This document shows positions 44,832 to 54,103 of a stretch of DNA of 64,000 bases, piece after piece (position 1 is the first letter of the stretch; every line of letters starts with the position of its first letter). Below the pieces are notes generated by a model. It did not search any database. It saw nothing but the letters and a program-made list of their open reading frames with translations, and was not told the origin of the DNA. The stretch is from Methanoculleus sp. UBA430 (lineage in GTDB: Archaea; Halobacteriota; Methanomicrobia; Methanomicrobiales; Methanoculleaceae). The stretch covers positions 31,678-95,677 of the forward strand of contig NZ_DAXW01000002.1 in assembly GCF_002506585.1 (NCBI RefSeq), in the 5' to 3' direction. The translations under genes were made by a program, and so were the position numbers.

Positions 44832-46898
44832 TCAGGCCTCCGTAATCTTCTCAACTTTCACAGCACAGGCCTTGAACTCCGGGATCTTCGCGATCGGGTC
44901 AAGGGCATTGTGAGTCAGTATGTTCGCCGCGCACTCGGCGAAGTGGAACGGCATGAACATGACACCCTTCTTGATGTCTTTGGTCACCTTTGTGGCGACG
45001 TCGATGGTCCCGCGGCGGGAGGTCACACGGACCATTTCTTTGTTCTGGACGCCGAGCGCTTCTGCATCCTCGGGGCTGATCTCGATCCAGCCGGTGGGGA
45101 CCTCAGCATCGAGGGTCGCAGAGCGGCGGGTCATGGACCCGGTGTGCCAGTGCCAGATACAGCGTCCGGTGGTGAAGAGATAGGGGTACTCATCGTCGGG
45201 AACTTCCGCCGGGGGTTTCCACTCGATGGGGTGCATCACGCCCATGCCGTCGGGGTGCGAACACTTGCCGATGTGCAGGATGGGTGTGCCGGGGTGCTCT
45301 ACAGTGGGGCAGGGCCAGTGGAGCGCTTCGGGCCTGTTGAGCCGCTCGTAGGTCATGCCGTGGTAGGACGGGGTGAGGGAGGCCATCTCGTTGAAGATCT
45401 CCTCGGCGCTCTGGAAGGTGAACTGCTTGGCGTAGCCCATGGCAGCTGCCACTTCGCAGATGATCTGCCAGTCGACCTTTGCCTCGCCGGGCGGGTCCTG
45501 GGCCTTGCGCCACATCTGGACGCGCCGCTCGGTGGAGGTCTGGGTCCCGTCCTTCTCTGCGTAGCAGGTGGCGGGGAGGACAACGTCGGCCATCTGGGCA
45601 GTCTCGGTCAGGAAGATATCCTGGACGACCAGGAACTCCAGACTCTCGAGAGCGTGCTTGACGTGGTTGAGGTCCGGGTCGGAGAGCATCGGGTTCTCGC
45701 CCATGATGTACATGCCCTTGAGTTCGCCGGGGTTGTCGGTCAGGACGTCCATCATGACGGTGACCTCGTAGCCGTTCTTAGGCTCGCAGATGCCGTCGGG
45801 GAAGCCCCAGGCGTCGGCGAACTTCTTGTGGGCGGCCGGGTCGATGACCTTCTGGTAGCCGGTGAAGACGACCGGGAGCGCTCCCATGTCGCAGGCGCCC
45901 TGCACGTTGTTCTGGCCACGGAGCGCGTTCACGCCGCCACCGCGCTTGCCGATGTTTCCGGTGAGCATCTGGATGTTTGCGGTCGACTTGACGTTGTCGA
46001 CACCCACCGTGTGCTGGGTGATGCCCATCGAGTAGAGGAGTGCGGAGGATTCGGCGGTACCGATCCACTCGGCTGCGGTCTTGAGATCGGCAGCGGCAAT
46101 ACCGGAGATCTTCTCGACGTTCTCGGGGAGGTACGTGTCGCTGAGCACGACCGCTTTGAGTTCCTCGTATCCCTTTGCACGGGTCGAGACCCATTCCTTG
46201 TCTTCCCAGCCGTTTCGGATGATCTCGCCCATCAGGCAGTTGAGGATGGCCACGTCGGTGCCGGAGTAGAAGGATGCGTAGAGGTCAGCCTGCTTTGCGG
46301 TCGGCGTCTTGCGCGGGTCGAATACGATGAGCTTTCCACCGTTCAGCTTTGCCTGCATGACCTTGCGGCCGATGAGCGGGTGCTGCTCGAAGGTGTTGGA
46401 CCCGATGATGAAGACGCACTTCGATTCGGCGATGTCGAGGATCGAGTTGGTCATCGCCCCGGAGCCGAAGGAGGCGGCAAGACCCGCGACGGTGGAAGCG
46501 TGGCAAAGCCGGGCGCAGTGGTCGATGTGCCGGGTCTTGAAGACGCCGCGTGCCAATTTCATCAGCAGGTAGTTCTCTTCGTTCGAGACACGAGCGGAAG
46601 AGAGGCAGGCGATCTCGTCGGGCTTGTAGGACTTGAACTTCTGCGCGATCAGGTCATAGGCCTCGTCCCAGGTCGCCTCGACGAACTTGCCGTCCTTCTT
46701 GATGAGCGGCTTCGTGAGACGGTCCGGGCTGTTCACGAACTCGTGAGCGTAGGTCCCCTTGGGGCAGACCTTCCCCTCGTTGACCGGAGAACGCTTGTAA
46801 GGTTGTGTGCCGACAACCTTCCCGTCCTTCACGACGAGGTTGAAACTGCATCCCGTACCACAGTACGGGCACGTTGTCTGTACATACTTGAGATCCAT
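44832..46898 (-). CDS. fdhA: Formate dehydrogenase alpha subunit (molybdopterin), copy 1
   Basis: This 688-residue catalytic subunit oxidises formate to CO2 at a Mo- or W-bis-molybdopterin centre. The N-terminus has the [4Fe-4S] motif CPYCGTGCSF. The metal ligand is Cys in DHCARLCHASTV; there is no selenocysteine. Molybdopterin motifs include GSNTFEQHPLIGRKVM, GGGVNALRGQNNVQGACDMG, GENPMLSDPDLNHV and RRSATLDAEVPTGWIEI. ATG 46898 follows GAGG. A very similar copy is at 48281-50347. Confidence 0.97.
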   Translation of the reverse strand: MDLKYVQTTCPYCGTGCSFNLVVKDGKVVGTQPYKRSPVNEGKVCPKGTYAHEFVNSPDRLTKPLIKKDGKFVEATWDEAYDLIAQKFKSYKPDEIACLSSARVSNEENYLLMKLARGVFKTRHIDHCARLCHASTVAGLAASFGSGAMTNSILDIAESKCVFIIGSNTFEQHPLIGRKVMQAKLNGGKLIVFDPRKTPTAKQADLYASFYSGTDVAILNCLMGEIIRNGWEDKEWVSTRAKGYEELKAVVLSDTYLPENVEKISGIAAADLKTAAEWIGTAESSALLYSMGITQHTVGVDNVKSTANIQMLTGNIGKRGGGVNALRGQNNVQGACDMGALPVVFTGYQKVIDPAAHKKFADAWGFPDGICEPKNGYEVTVMMDVLTDNPGELKGMYIMGENPMLSDPDLNHVKHALESLEFLVVQDIFLTETAQMADVVLPATCYAEKDGTQTSTERRVQMWRKAQDPPGEAKVDWQIICEVAAAMGYAKQFTFQSAEEIFNEMASLTPSYHGMTYERLNRPEALHWPCPTVEHPGTPILHIGKCSHPDGMGVMHPIEWKPPAEVPDDEYPYLFTTGRCIWHWHTGSMTRRSATLDAEVPTGWIEISPEDAEALGVQNKEMVRVTSRRGTIDVATKVTKDIKKGVMFMPFHFAECAANILTHNALDPIAKIPEFKACAVKVEKITEA

Positions 46899-46945
46899 GG
46901 TTAAACCTCGGATGCACAGATATTGACGATGGGAATATTTAACAC
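46899..46945 (-). promoter_or_regulatory. Promoter of fdhA copy 1
   Basis: On the minus strand TTAAATATT (46934-46942) is a TATA-like box, with GAGG (46906-46909) before the ATG. A leader of about 14 nt is expected. Confidence 0.5.
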
Positions 46946-47126
46946 TAGTGATTAACAAGCCGGTTTTTGATGAATATGTGTGGGTCGCACGCCCCTCCCT
47001 TCTGTGAGGTCGGTGCCAACACCGTGAATCATCGGCCGGATCTGCATGCGGCGATATCGTCCGGGTTTATAGGTCAGGGCGCTCCTGGAATAACGCCGGA
47101 TGAGCTGCAGCGGAGAGAAAAAAGGA

Positions 47127-48278
47127 TTAGTTGGTGTAGGGCGCCTTCCCGAGTTTGGACTCGAACGCGCTGTCACCCTCGGTCCTGATGGCATGAGAGA
47201 AGAGCGCGAGCGGGATATCCATCGGGCAGAGCTCTTCGCACTGGCCGCAGTTGATGCAGGAGTCGGAGATGTGCGCAAACCGTCGGAGGTGGAACATCGG
47301 GTTCGGCGGAACCTCTCCGGAAGTGATCATCCTGGAGTTTCCTTTGAGTTCCTCTGCGACCGGGAAGCAGACCGGACAGTTCTCGATGCAGGAGTAGCAC
47401 TTGATGCACCGGCCGGTCTCGCGGGCAATGGTGCCCCAGAGGTCGGATGCAAGCGCCTCAAAGTTCTTCTTCCGCCACTTGTTGCCGAGACCCAGCATCG
47501 CGCCCTCGACCTTGCCGCGGATCTCGAGTGCCTTTGCAGGTACGGCGCCGGTCTTGACGGCTCCGGCTGCAACAGCTGCATCGAGGAGGTTTGCGCCCTT
47601 CTCGGAGCAGACCTCGACGAACGTGGCATTTCCGGCTTTTTCACCGATGACGCCCCAGTTGCCGCAGGCGAGGTCCGCCTGGCGCGGGACCTTGTAGAGG
47701 CACCGGCGGCAGTTGGACCGGCGGCCGTAACCCTCGTCCTCGAGATCGTCTATCTTGATTCCTTTGTGGCCGCCTTCATACTCAATGATGAACTGGCCCT
47801 TGTCGATCTCTTCCTTGTGGACCTGGTCGGGGTCGACCTCGAACTTCTCGCGGATCATCTTGCGGGCCAGGATCGGGCTGACCGAGCCGCCACAGTTGAC
47901 TCCGAGAAGGAGGAGACGATCCATATCGACTGCATCGCGCCTCGCAAGTTCGATCAGGCCCATCGTGTCGCAGCCCTTGACCGTGACGCCGAGCCGTGCG
48001 GTCTTGTTGGCATCAAGGTAATCCTTCACCACTTTCGAGAGCAGGAGCGTCCCGCAGTGAAGGGATCCTGCCGTCTGTGCGATCTCGGCGGGGTCGGTGA
48101 TGAGCGTGGGGACGGCGTCGTAAAGGTCCGCACCCTTCCTGATGGCGAGGACAGCGTCCACCATGCCGGACTTAAGGGCGTACTGCTGGAGGGCGGTGAT
48201 CGCACCTCCGCACTCTCCTTTCTTCAGCACGTCGGCGTCGGCCGCCCATGCGTAGAACGTATCTCCAATTGCAGCCAT
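47127..48278 (-). CDS. fdhB: Formate dehydrogenase beta subunit (F420-reducing), copy 2
   Basis: This 383-residue paralog of the copy-1 subunit has FYAWAADADVLKKGECGGAI, GVNCGGSVSPILARKMIREK, CIKCYSCIENCPVCFP and CINCGQCEELCPMDIP. The start MAAIGDTF at 48278 directly follows the copy-2 fdhA stop. A longer frame would enter fdhA. The first [4Fe-4S] motif ends CPVCFP, where copy 1 has CPICYC. Confidence 0.96.
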   Translation of the reverse strand: MAAIGDTFYAWAADADVLKKGECGGAITALQQYALKSGMVDAVLAIRKGADLYDAVPTLITDPAEIAQTAGSLHCGTLLLSKVVKDYLDANKTARLGVTVKGCDTMGLIELARRDAVDMDRLLLLGVNCGGSVSPILARKMIREKFEVDPDQVHKEEIDKGQFIIEYEGGHKGIKIDDLEDEGYGRRSNCRRCLYKVPRQADLACGNWGVIGEKAGNATFVEVCSEKGANLLDAAVAAGAVKTGAVPAKALEIRGKVEGAMLGLGNKWRKKNFEALASDLWGTIARETGRCIKCYSCIENCPVCFPVAEELKGNSRMITSGEVPPNPMFHLRRFAHISDSCINCGQCEELCPMDIPLALFSHAIRTEGDSAFESKLGKAPYTN

Positions 48279-48280
48279 AT

Positions 48281-50347
48281 TCAGGCCTCCGTAATCTTCT
48301 CGACCTTCACAGCACAGGCCTTGAACTCCGGGATCTTCGCGATCGGGTCGAGAGCGTTGTTTGTCAGGACGTTCGCCGCACACTCCTTGAAATGGAACGG
48401 CATGAACATGACGCCCTTCATGATGTCTTTGGTCACCTTCGCGGGAACGTTCACCGTACCGCGGCGGGTGGTCGCACGAACCGTCTCCTTATCCTTGATG
48501 CCGAGTGCTTTCGCATCCTCGGGGTTGATCTCGATCCAGCCCGTCGGGACCTCGGCGTCGAGGGTCGCGGACCGGCGGGTCATGGTGCCGGTGTGCCAGT
48601 GCCAGAGGACACGGCCGGTGGTGAGGACGAACGGATACTCCGCGTCGGGGACCTCCGCCGGGGGTTTCCACTCGATCGGGGTGAAGATGCCGAGGCCGTC
48701 GGGGTGGGCAAACTTCTCCTTGTGGAGAATCGGCGTGCCGGGGTGGTCTGCCGCGGGGCAGGGCCAGTGGAGAGCTTCGGGCCGGTTGAGCCGCTGGTAG
48801 TTCATGCCGGCATACGAGGGGGTGACCTTCGCGACCTCGTTGAAGATCTCCTCGGCGCTCTGGTAGGGGAACTGGGCAGCGTAGCCCATCTTTGCCGCGA
48901 GTTCGCTGATGATCTGCCAGTCGACCTTTGCCTCGCCGGGCGGGTTCTGGGCCGTGCGCCACATCTGGACGCGCCGCTCGGTGCTGGTCTGGGTCCCGTC
49001 GCGTTCCGCGTAGCAGGCGGCGGGCAGGACGACGTCGGCGAGTTCGGCAGTCTCGGTCATGAAGATGTCCTGGACGACCAGGAACTCCAGGTTATCGATA
49101 GCATGCTTGACGTGGGTCAGGTCCGGGTCGGAGAGCATCGGGTTCTCGCCCATGATGTACATGCACTTGAGTTCGCCGGGGTTGTCGGTCAGGACGTCCA
49201 TCATGACGGTGACCTCGTAGCCGTTCTTGGGCTCGCAGATGCCGTCGGGGAAGCCCCAGGCGTCGGCGAACTTCTTGTGGGCGGCCGGGTCGATGACCTT
49301 CTGGTAGCCGGTGAAGACGACCGGGAGCGCTCCCATGTCGCAGGCGCCCTGCACGTTGTTCTGGCCACGGAGCGCGTTCACGCCGGAGCCGGGCTTGCCC
49401 AGGTTGCCGGTCAGCATCTGGATGTTTGCCACCGACTTGACGTTGTCGACACCGACGGTGTGCTGGGTGATGCCCATCGAGTAAAGGATCGCGCCGGGTT
49501 TGGTCGTACCGAACCACTCGGCGGCAGTCTTGAGGCTCTCGACCGGGATCCCGGAGATCTTCGAGACGTTCTCAAGGCTGTAGGTGTCTTTCATGACAAC
49601 TTCCTTGAGTTTCTCGTAGTCCTTGGTCCGCTTCTCGATGAACTCCCTGTCCTCCCAGCCGTTCCGGATGATCTCCTGCATCAGGCCGTTTAAGATGGCG
49701 ACATCGGAGCCGGAGACGAACGGCATGTAAAGGTCGGCCTGACGGGCGGTCGCGGTGTAGCGCGGGTCGGCATAGATGACCTTCGCGCCGTTCTTCTTGG
49801 CCTGGACGATCTTACGGCCGATGAGCGGGTGCTGTTCAAAAGTGTTGGACCCGAGGACAAAGACACACTTCGATTCAGCGATGTCCAGGATGGAGTTGGT
49901 CATCGCCCCGGAGCCAAAGGCGCCGGCGAGGCCGGCGACGGTGGAGGCGTGGCAGAGCCGGGCACAGTGGTCGACATGGCGGGACTTCATGACGCCACGG
50001 GCGAACTTCATCATCAGGTAGTTCTCTTCGTTCGAGACCCGGGCGGAGGAGAGCGCCGCGAACTCATCGGGCTTGTAGGACCTAAACTTCGATGCAATCA
50101 GGTCATAGGCCTCGTCCCAGGTCGCCTCGACAAACTTGCCGTCCTTCTTGATGAGCGGCTTCGTGAGGCGGTCCGGGCTGTTCACAAATTCATGGGCATA
50201 GGTGCCCTTCGGGCAGACCTTCCCCTCGTTCACGGGTGAGCGGCGGTAGGGTGCCGTTCCAACAACTTTGCCGTCCTGAACGACAAGGTTGAAACTGCAG
50301 CCTGTTCCACAGTAGGGGCATGTTGTGGCTACATACTTCAACGTCAT
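48281..50347 (-). CDS. fdhA: Formate dehydrogenase alpha subunit (molybdopterin), copy 2
   Basis: This 688-residue catalytic subunit has the same length as copy 1. It has CPYCGTGCSFNLVVQDGK, the Cys metal ligand in DHCARLCHAST, GSNTFEQHPLIGRK, and RRSATLDAEVPTGWIEINP. Differences are spread over the protein, but one 266-bp stretch (49120-49385) matches copy 1 with only two mismatches that I can count. AGAGAGGTG precedes the ATG. Confidence 0.97.
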   Translation of the reverse strand: MTLKYVATTCPYCGTGCSFNLVVQDGKVVGTAPYRRSPVNEGKVCPKGTYAHEFVNSPDRLTKPLIKKDGKFVEATWDEAYDLIASKFRSYKPDEFAALSSARVSNEENYLMMKFARGVMKSRHVDHCARLCHASTVAGLAGAFGSGAMTNSILDIAESKCVFVLGSNTFEQHPLIGRKIVQAKKNGAKVIYADPRYTATARQADLYMPFVSGSDVAILNGLMQEIIRNGWEDREFIEKRTKDYEKLKEVVMKDTYSLENVSKISGIPVESLKTAAEWFGTTKPGAILYSMGITQHTVGVDNVKSVANIQMLTGNLGKPGSGVNALRGQNNVQGACDMGALPVVFTGYQKVIDPAAHKKFADAWGFPDGICEPKNGYEVTVMMDVLTDNPGELKCMYIMGENPMLSDPDLTHVKHAIDNLEFLVVQDIFMTETAELADVVLPAACYAERDGTQTSTERRVQMWRTAQNPPGEAKVDWQIISELAAKMGYAAQFPYQSAEEIFNEVAKVTPSYAGMNYQRLNRPEALHWPCPAADHPGTPILHKEKFAHPDGLGIFTPIEWKPPAEVPDAEYPFVLTTGRVLWHWHTGTMTRRSATLDAEVPTGWIEINPEDAKALGIKDKETVRATTRRGTVNVPAKVTKDIMKGVMFMPFHFKECAANVLTNNALDPIAKIPEFKACAVKVEKITEA

Positions 50348-50724
50348 ACTTTTACACCTCTCTAAGGCGAACGGAATATCGGATGTTAATGTACTTAAAT
50401 TGTATTAGTTAACTTGGTTTATCCCTGAACCTAACAGCAGTATCGTTAGAAGGATAACACATTATATTGTACGTTTGAGGTTTGGCGTGTTGGATTTCAG
50501 CAGACGACCAATCCACATATAAGCGGATGTTAACAAAAATTACTAAACCCGCTGCTCCGGACAGGGCTCCAGGGGCCGCTCGCTGCTCCAGAGTCGACGC
50601 GGGCGGGTCCTCTTCGGAGCGCCCCTTCCGTGGACTCACATGATCCCTGTGCCGGAGAATCCCGGGAGGATATGTTATTATCGGTGGGGACCTACACTTC
50701 CTGCAGAAACAGGGAGGAGCCATT
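50348..50724 (-). promoter_or_regulatory. Upstream region and promoter of fdhA copy 2
   Basis: The 377-bp gap has a minus-strand TATA-like CAATTTAAGTA (50392-50402) and a strong SD AGAGAGGTG (50355-50363). Above it is an AT-rich block (50430-50550) that may hold upstream regulatory sites. I see no gene. Confidence 0.45.
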
Positions 50725-51324
50725 GTGAAGAAGACAGTACCGGTCTCGCCGATGCTCGCCGATCTGGTGGGAGGTGCCCTTGTGGCAATGGACGGCGTAA
50801 CGTTCACCGACCGTGATGTCTGCCCGTCGTGCGGCGGTCCGGTGACCGGGCACGACCTGCGAGCAAAGCGGTTTGCCGTCATACTTGATCATGAGAAGGA
50901 GCGCACTATTCGGGTCTACGTGAAGCGTTTCTACTGCCAGCGGTGCAACACCCTCTGCTACGCAGACGCACCGTTCTATCCGGACACCCGCCTCGCCTCA
51001 CCCATCGTCGACCTCTGTCTCCTCCTATCGCACCAGATGCCCTTCAATCGGGTGGCGCAATACCTCCGGGCGATGAGGATCGTCGTCGATCGGGGGACGA
51101 TCAGAAACTATGCCTCCCGCGACTTCGGCACGATACCGGCAGCAGAACTCTTTGGCCTCCTTCTACCGCTCTCCCTGCTGAACCTCGCCACCTTCATCCT
51201 CGGGCACGAGCGGCGTCCCATCGTAGGGGCAGAAGCGCTCGCTGCCTGCGGTCTCCCATCCACAGGCCGGACAGCGCTTCACGACAGGGGGTCGCCCGAA
51301 GAGCGGGATCAGCGGGATAAATAG
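50725..51324 (+). CDS. Zinc-finger protein, probably truncated
   Basis: A GTG at 50725, preceded by GGAGGAG, starts MKKTVPVSPMLADLVGG. A CxxC pair, CPSCGGPVTGHDLRAKRF, is followed about 30 residues later by CQRCNTLCYADAPFYPD, a likely zinc site. Then comes LLLSHQMPFNRVAQYLRAM and IVVDRGTIRNYASRDF, an HTH-like region reminiscent of the N-terminus of some transposases. From about 51163 the frame runs antisense to another gene and loses character, so the true protein probably ended or was cut there. Function unknown. Confidence 0.5.
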   Translation: MKKTVPVSPMLADLVGGALVAMDGVTFTDRDVCPSCGGPVTGHDLRAKRFAVILDHEKERTIRVYVKRFYCQRCNTLCYADAPFYPDTRLASPIVDLCLLLSHQMPFNRVAQYLRAMRIVVDRGTIRNYASRDFGTIPAAELFGLLLPLSLLNLATFILGHERRPIVGAEALAACGLPSTGRTALHDRGSPEERDQRDK

Positions 51325-51411
51325 GAAGAGAAAGAAGAACGGAAAGCCGAGCGCCAGCGACACCGCCGTGATGGCGATCGAGACCGCCAGCAGGATGAGG
51401 GTCAGTCGCAA
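51163..51411 (-). CDS. Small membrane-anchored zinc-ribbon protein
   Basis: This 82-residue protein has a hydrophobic N-terminus (two stretches in ILLAVSIAITAVSLALG and FFFLFLFIPLIPLFG) and a C-terminal zinc ribbon CPACGWETAGSERFCPYDG. The start appears to be TTG at 51411, overlapping the mfnF end by 10 bp, so it may be the third gene of the mfnD-mfnF unit. Its role is unknown. Confidence 0.6.
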   Translation of the reverse strand: MRLTLILLAVSIAITAVSLALGFPFFFLFLFIPLIPLFGRPPVVKRCPACGWETAGSERFCPYDGTPLVPEDEGGEVQQGER

Positions 51412-52328
51412 GCGGCTCGCCGTAGCGCAACCTCCCTCACCGCGTAGGCCGGGAGTGCATCCGCGACCTCCCCGATCTCCTGCTCCAGCGTGATGCCGGC
51501 CAGTTCACGGGCAAAGATCTCCGCTCCTACCCCCGCCGTGATCACCCGTTCGGCACCACTCCGGAAGAGTGCGCGCCCCACTGCCCGGACGATCAGCGTC
51601 CGCTGGGCCTCCCAGAACTGCCGGGCGACCTGGAGGCCGCCGGAGTTCCCGATCTCATCGATGTCTGCGCAGACAACCCGGGCGAGCCTCCGGAGCGCAG
51701 CGTCGACGGTCTTCTCGCCGTTATCCGGTGCAGGGCAGGTGTAGTCAACCGGCGCGATATGGCCGAGGACGAGGTGCGCGTCGGCGCTTGCAGCGAAGTA
51801 CTCGGTGCTCACCGGGGTTACCGTCCCGTCCAGCGTGACCGACGAGAGGATTGTGGCGACGTTCGTCCTGAGCATGCCGGTGTAGACGAGGTACTGCTTC
51901 TGCAGCCGCCGGGTGTCGGTCAGCCCTTTGAGGTCTTCGAAACAGTTGAGCGGGATGACGTCGGCGGTGGTGCTCCCGACGTCGAGGAGGACCGCGTCGG
52001 CATACTCTCCTCTCAGGTAGTCGGCCGATGCCAGCCAGTTTGCGGCGGCAAGGGCCGGGACCGGCCGGGCATGGAACGCTGCGTCGGTCCCGTAGAAGGC
52101 GGCGTCGGGAATGACCCCCTGGACGGCATCGACGATCCAGCGGATCCCCTCGATCTTGCTCGAAAAGCAGTCCGCGAGTTCCCCGCTCATCACCACGGCT
52201 GCGGGCTCTGCGTATGGTTCGAGGAGATCGGCGAGCGGTGCCCCCTGCCAGAGCGGGCAGTAGTGGATATGCACGCCGGCATCGTCGACGACCTTGAGGT
52301 TCGCACCGCCGATATCGATGCCGATCAT
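51402..52328 (-). CDS. mfnF: Methanofuran biosynthesis protein MfnF (hydantoinase/oxoprolinase-like fold)
   Basis: This 308-residue ASKHA-fold protein begins MIGIDIGGANLKVVDDAGVH and has VLLDVGSTTADVIPL and VITAGVGAEIFA. MfnF couples the glutamyl-tyramine and aminomethylfuran phosphate parts of methanofuran. It overlaps mfnD by 4 bp, which strongly supports the pathway assignment; annotation pipelines often call it hydantoinase or H4MPT-linked C1 transfer protein. Confidence 0.85.
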   Translation of the reverse strand: MIGIDIGGANLKVVDDAGVHIHYCPLWQGAPLADLLEPYAEPAAVVMSGELADCFSSKIEGIRWIVDAVQGVIPDAAFYGTDAAFHARPVPALAAANWLASADYLRGEYADAVLLDVGSTTADVIPLNCFEDLKGLTDTRRLQKQYLVYTGMLRTNVATILSSVTLDGTVTPVSTEYFAASADAHLVLGHIAPVDYTCPAPDNGEKTVDAALRRLARVVCADIDEIGNSGGLQVARQFWEAQRTLIVRAVGRALFRSGAERVITAGVGAEIFARELAGITLEQEIGEVADALPAYAVREVALRRAACD

Positions 52329-53212
52329 ACCCGGCTGATCCTCCCGCCCGTATCGAACCGCACCCTTCCGGAGAGGTGCACCTCACCTAACGCTTCGCCG
52401 TGCGACGCCCTGAAGAGAATGTCGGCGATCTCCTCCTCCATGATGGCGGCGATGCCGACCAGGCTGGTCGTGGGTCTCGGGTTGACGTCCACCACGTAGA
52501 TACGGTCGCCGGCGACGACGTCGACCCCGGCATACCCCTGGCACCCAAGGACGTTCACCGCTCTGACCGCGGTCGCGACGATCTCTTCCTCGCGGTCGGG
52601 GTGGACGGGCGTCTCGCCCCCGAGATACCGGAAACTGCCGTCCTCCGCAACGGCGATCTCCTGCCGGTTGACGGCGAGGAGAAGCGGGGGGTTGCCCGTG
52701 TAGAACTCGCAGACATCGCCGGTCACCCGGCTCCCCACCAGGCTGACGCTCAGCGCCTCCCCCTCAACGTATGCCTGGGCAAACTCGCCGGCGCCCGGCT
52801 CCTCGTCCGTCAGCCTGACCCCCAGGGCGCCGCAGCCCATGATCGGCTTGACGACCCGCTTCCCTGCCCCGGCATCGGGGGGGACCGCCACCCCGTTCCG
52901 GGCGAGGATCGATGCTGCCCGTTGTTTATTGGCGCAAACGGCCGCGTTCATGCTCCCGCACCCGACGTTGTGGGTGAGTCCTTCGAGGAGGTGCGTGTAC
53001 CGGAAGAGGAGATGGTCCGGCGCAATGACCAGCCCTACGTCGCACCCCGGCGCGAGCCTCCGGATCTCGCCCTCGAAATCGGAGCCCTCGGGGGTCACCA
53101 CGTCGTAGCCGCACCTCTCAAAACTCTCGCTTATCGTGGCGAGCATGGCGGCACCCTCGGGCGCAAGCCCGGGGTCGTTGCATACGGAGTATTCGGCGAG
53201 AATTGCCTTCAT
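52325..53212 (-). CDS. mfnD: Tyramine-L-glutamate ligase MfnD (ATP-grasp)
   Basis: This 295-residue ATP-grasp enzyme ligates glutamate to tyramine in methanofuran synthesis. It begins MKAILAEYSVCNDPGLAPEG and has NKQRAASILARNGVAVPP, VVKPIMGCGALGVRL, YVEGEALSVSLVGSRV and the metal-binding VVDVNPRPTTSLVGI. The ATG at 53212 starts the conserved sequence; the longer frame does not. It is divergent from surE. Confidence 0.88.
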   Translation of the reverse strand: MKAILAEYSVCNDPGLAPEGAAMLATISESFERCGYDVVTPEGSDFEGEIRRLAPGCDVGLVIAPDHLLFRYTHLLEGLTHNVGCGSMNAAVCANKQRAASILARNGVAVPPDAGAGKRVVKPIMGCGALGVRLTDEEPGAGEFAQAYVEGEALSVSLVGSRVTGDVCEFYTGNPPLLLAVNRQEIAVAEDGSFRYLGGETPVHPDREEEIVATAVRAVNVLGCQGYAGVDVVAGDRIYVVDVNPRPTTSLVGIAAIMEEEIADILFRASHGEALGEVHLSGRVRFDTGGRISRV

Positions 53213-53295
53213 CACAGTACAGGTTGCCTGCCAGGCACTTGACCCTGACGATCGGGCAAGTATTTGATGCGCGGGGACTATCCCTATAGACAAGG

Positions 53296-54087
53296 ATGAA
53301 GCCAAAGATTCTGCTCACCAACGATGATGGGATCACGTCCGCGGGGCTCTGGGCGGCGTACGACGCGCTCGCGGCGATCGCCGACGTCACCGTGGTCGCG
53401 CCCGCCACCCAGCAGAGCGCCGTGGGGCGATCGATCTCCATATTCGAGCCGATACGAGCAACAAAGGTTACGATGAACGGGGTGCCGGCATACTCGGTCG
53501 GCGGAAAACCGACCGACTCCGTCATCATCGGGCTGTTTGCGCTGCGCCTGAACCCGGATCTCGTGGTCAGCGGGATCAACATCGGTGAAAACCTCTCGTA
53601 CGAGTCCATCATGACCTCGGGGACTGTCGGGGCCGCGCTCGAGGCGTCTAACCAGGGGGTGCCGGCCCTTGCCTTCTCGCTGCAGGTGGAGGACCAGGGC
53701 GACAAGTTCGACGACCCCTCACGGGTCACGGACCGGTTCTTCGATGCGAAGCGGGTGGTCCGCGATATCTGCGGGAAAGTCCTCGCGAACGGGTTCCCCC
53801 AGAGCGCCCACGTGATCAACGTGAATATCCCGACACCGGTGCTCGGTGGCTACGAAATCACCCGCCTTGCCGAGAAACTCTTTTACACCGGCGTGGAGGA
53901 GCGCCTCGACCCCCGTGGACGCCCTTACTACTGGATCGACGGGCCCCTGCACGACGACGCGGCGGAGGGGACCGACGTGCACGCGGTACAGAAAGGCAAC
54001 GTCTCGATAACACCCATCACGCTCGACTGCACGGCGTTCGGCGCCACGGACGACCTCAGGGGCATCTTTGACCGCACGGGTATCTGA
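53296..54087 (+). CDS. surE: 5'-nucleotidase SurE
   Basis: This 263-residue metal-dependent phosphatase of nucleoside 5'-monophosphates has the N-terminal LLTNDDGITSAGLWA (metal-binding DD), VVAPATQQSAVGRSI, VSGINIGENLSYESIMTSGT and FTGVEERLDPRGRPYYW-type C-terminal block. Length is typical. It is followed 16 bp later by rpiA on the same strand, so the two may be one unit with a link to nucleotide and pentose metabolism. Confidence 0.96.
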   Translation: MKPKILLTNDDGITSAGLWAAYDALAAIADVTVVAPATQQSAVGRSISIFEPIRATKVTMNGVPAYSVGGKPTDSVIIGLFALRLNPDLVVSGINIGENLSYESIMTSGTVGAALEASNQGVPALAFSLQVEDQGDKFDDPSRVTDRFFDAKRVVRDICGKVLANGFPQSAHVINVNIPTPVLGGYEITRLAEKLFYTGVEERLDPRGRPYYWIDGPLHDDAAEGTDVHAVQKGNVSITPITLDCTAFGATDDLRGIFDRTGI

Positions 54088-54103
54088 GGGGAGCGTGAAG
54101 AGT

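Noticed and set aside
46480..46540. Possible selenocysteine at the formate dehydrogenase metal ligand
   Set aside because: The codon at the ligand position in DHCARLCHAST encodes Cys in both copies; there is no in-frame TGA and so no need for a SECIS.
44910..46904. 664-codon plus-strand ORF opposite fdhA copy 1
   Set aside because: Mirror frame of a conserved gene. A similar long frame is opposite copy 2 at 48248-49693 because the two genes are alike, so it is not evidence of coding.
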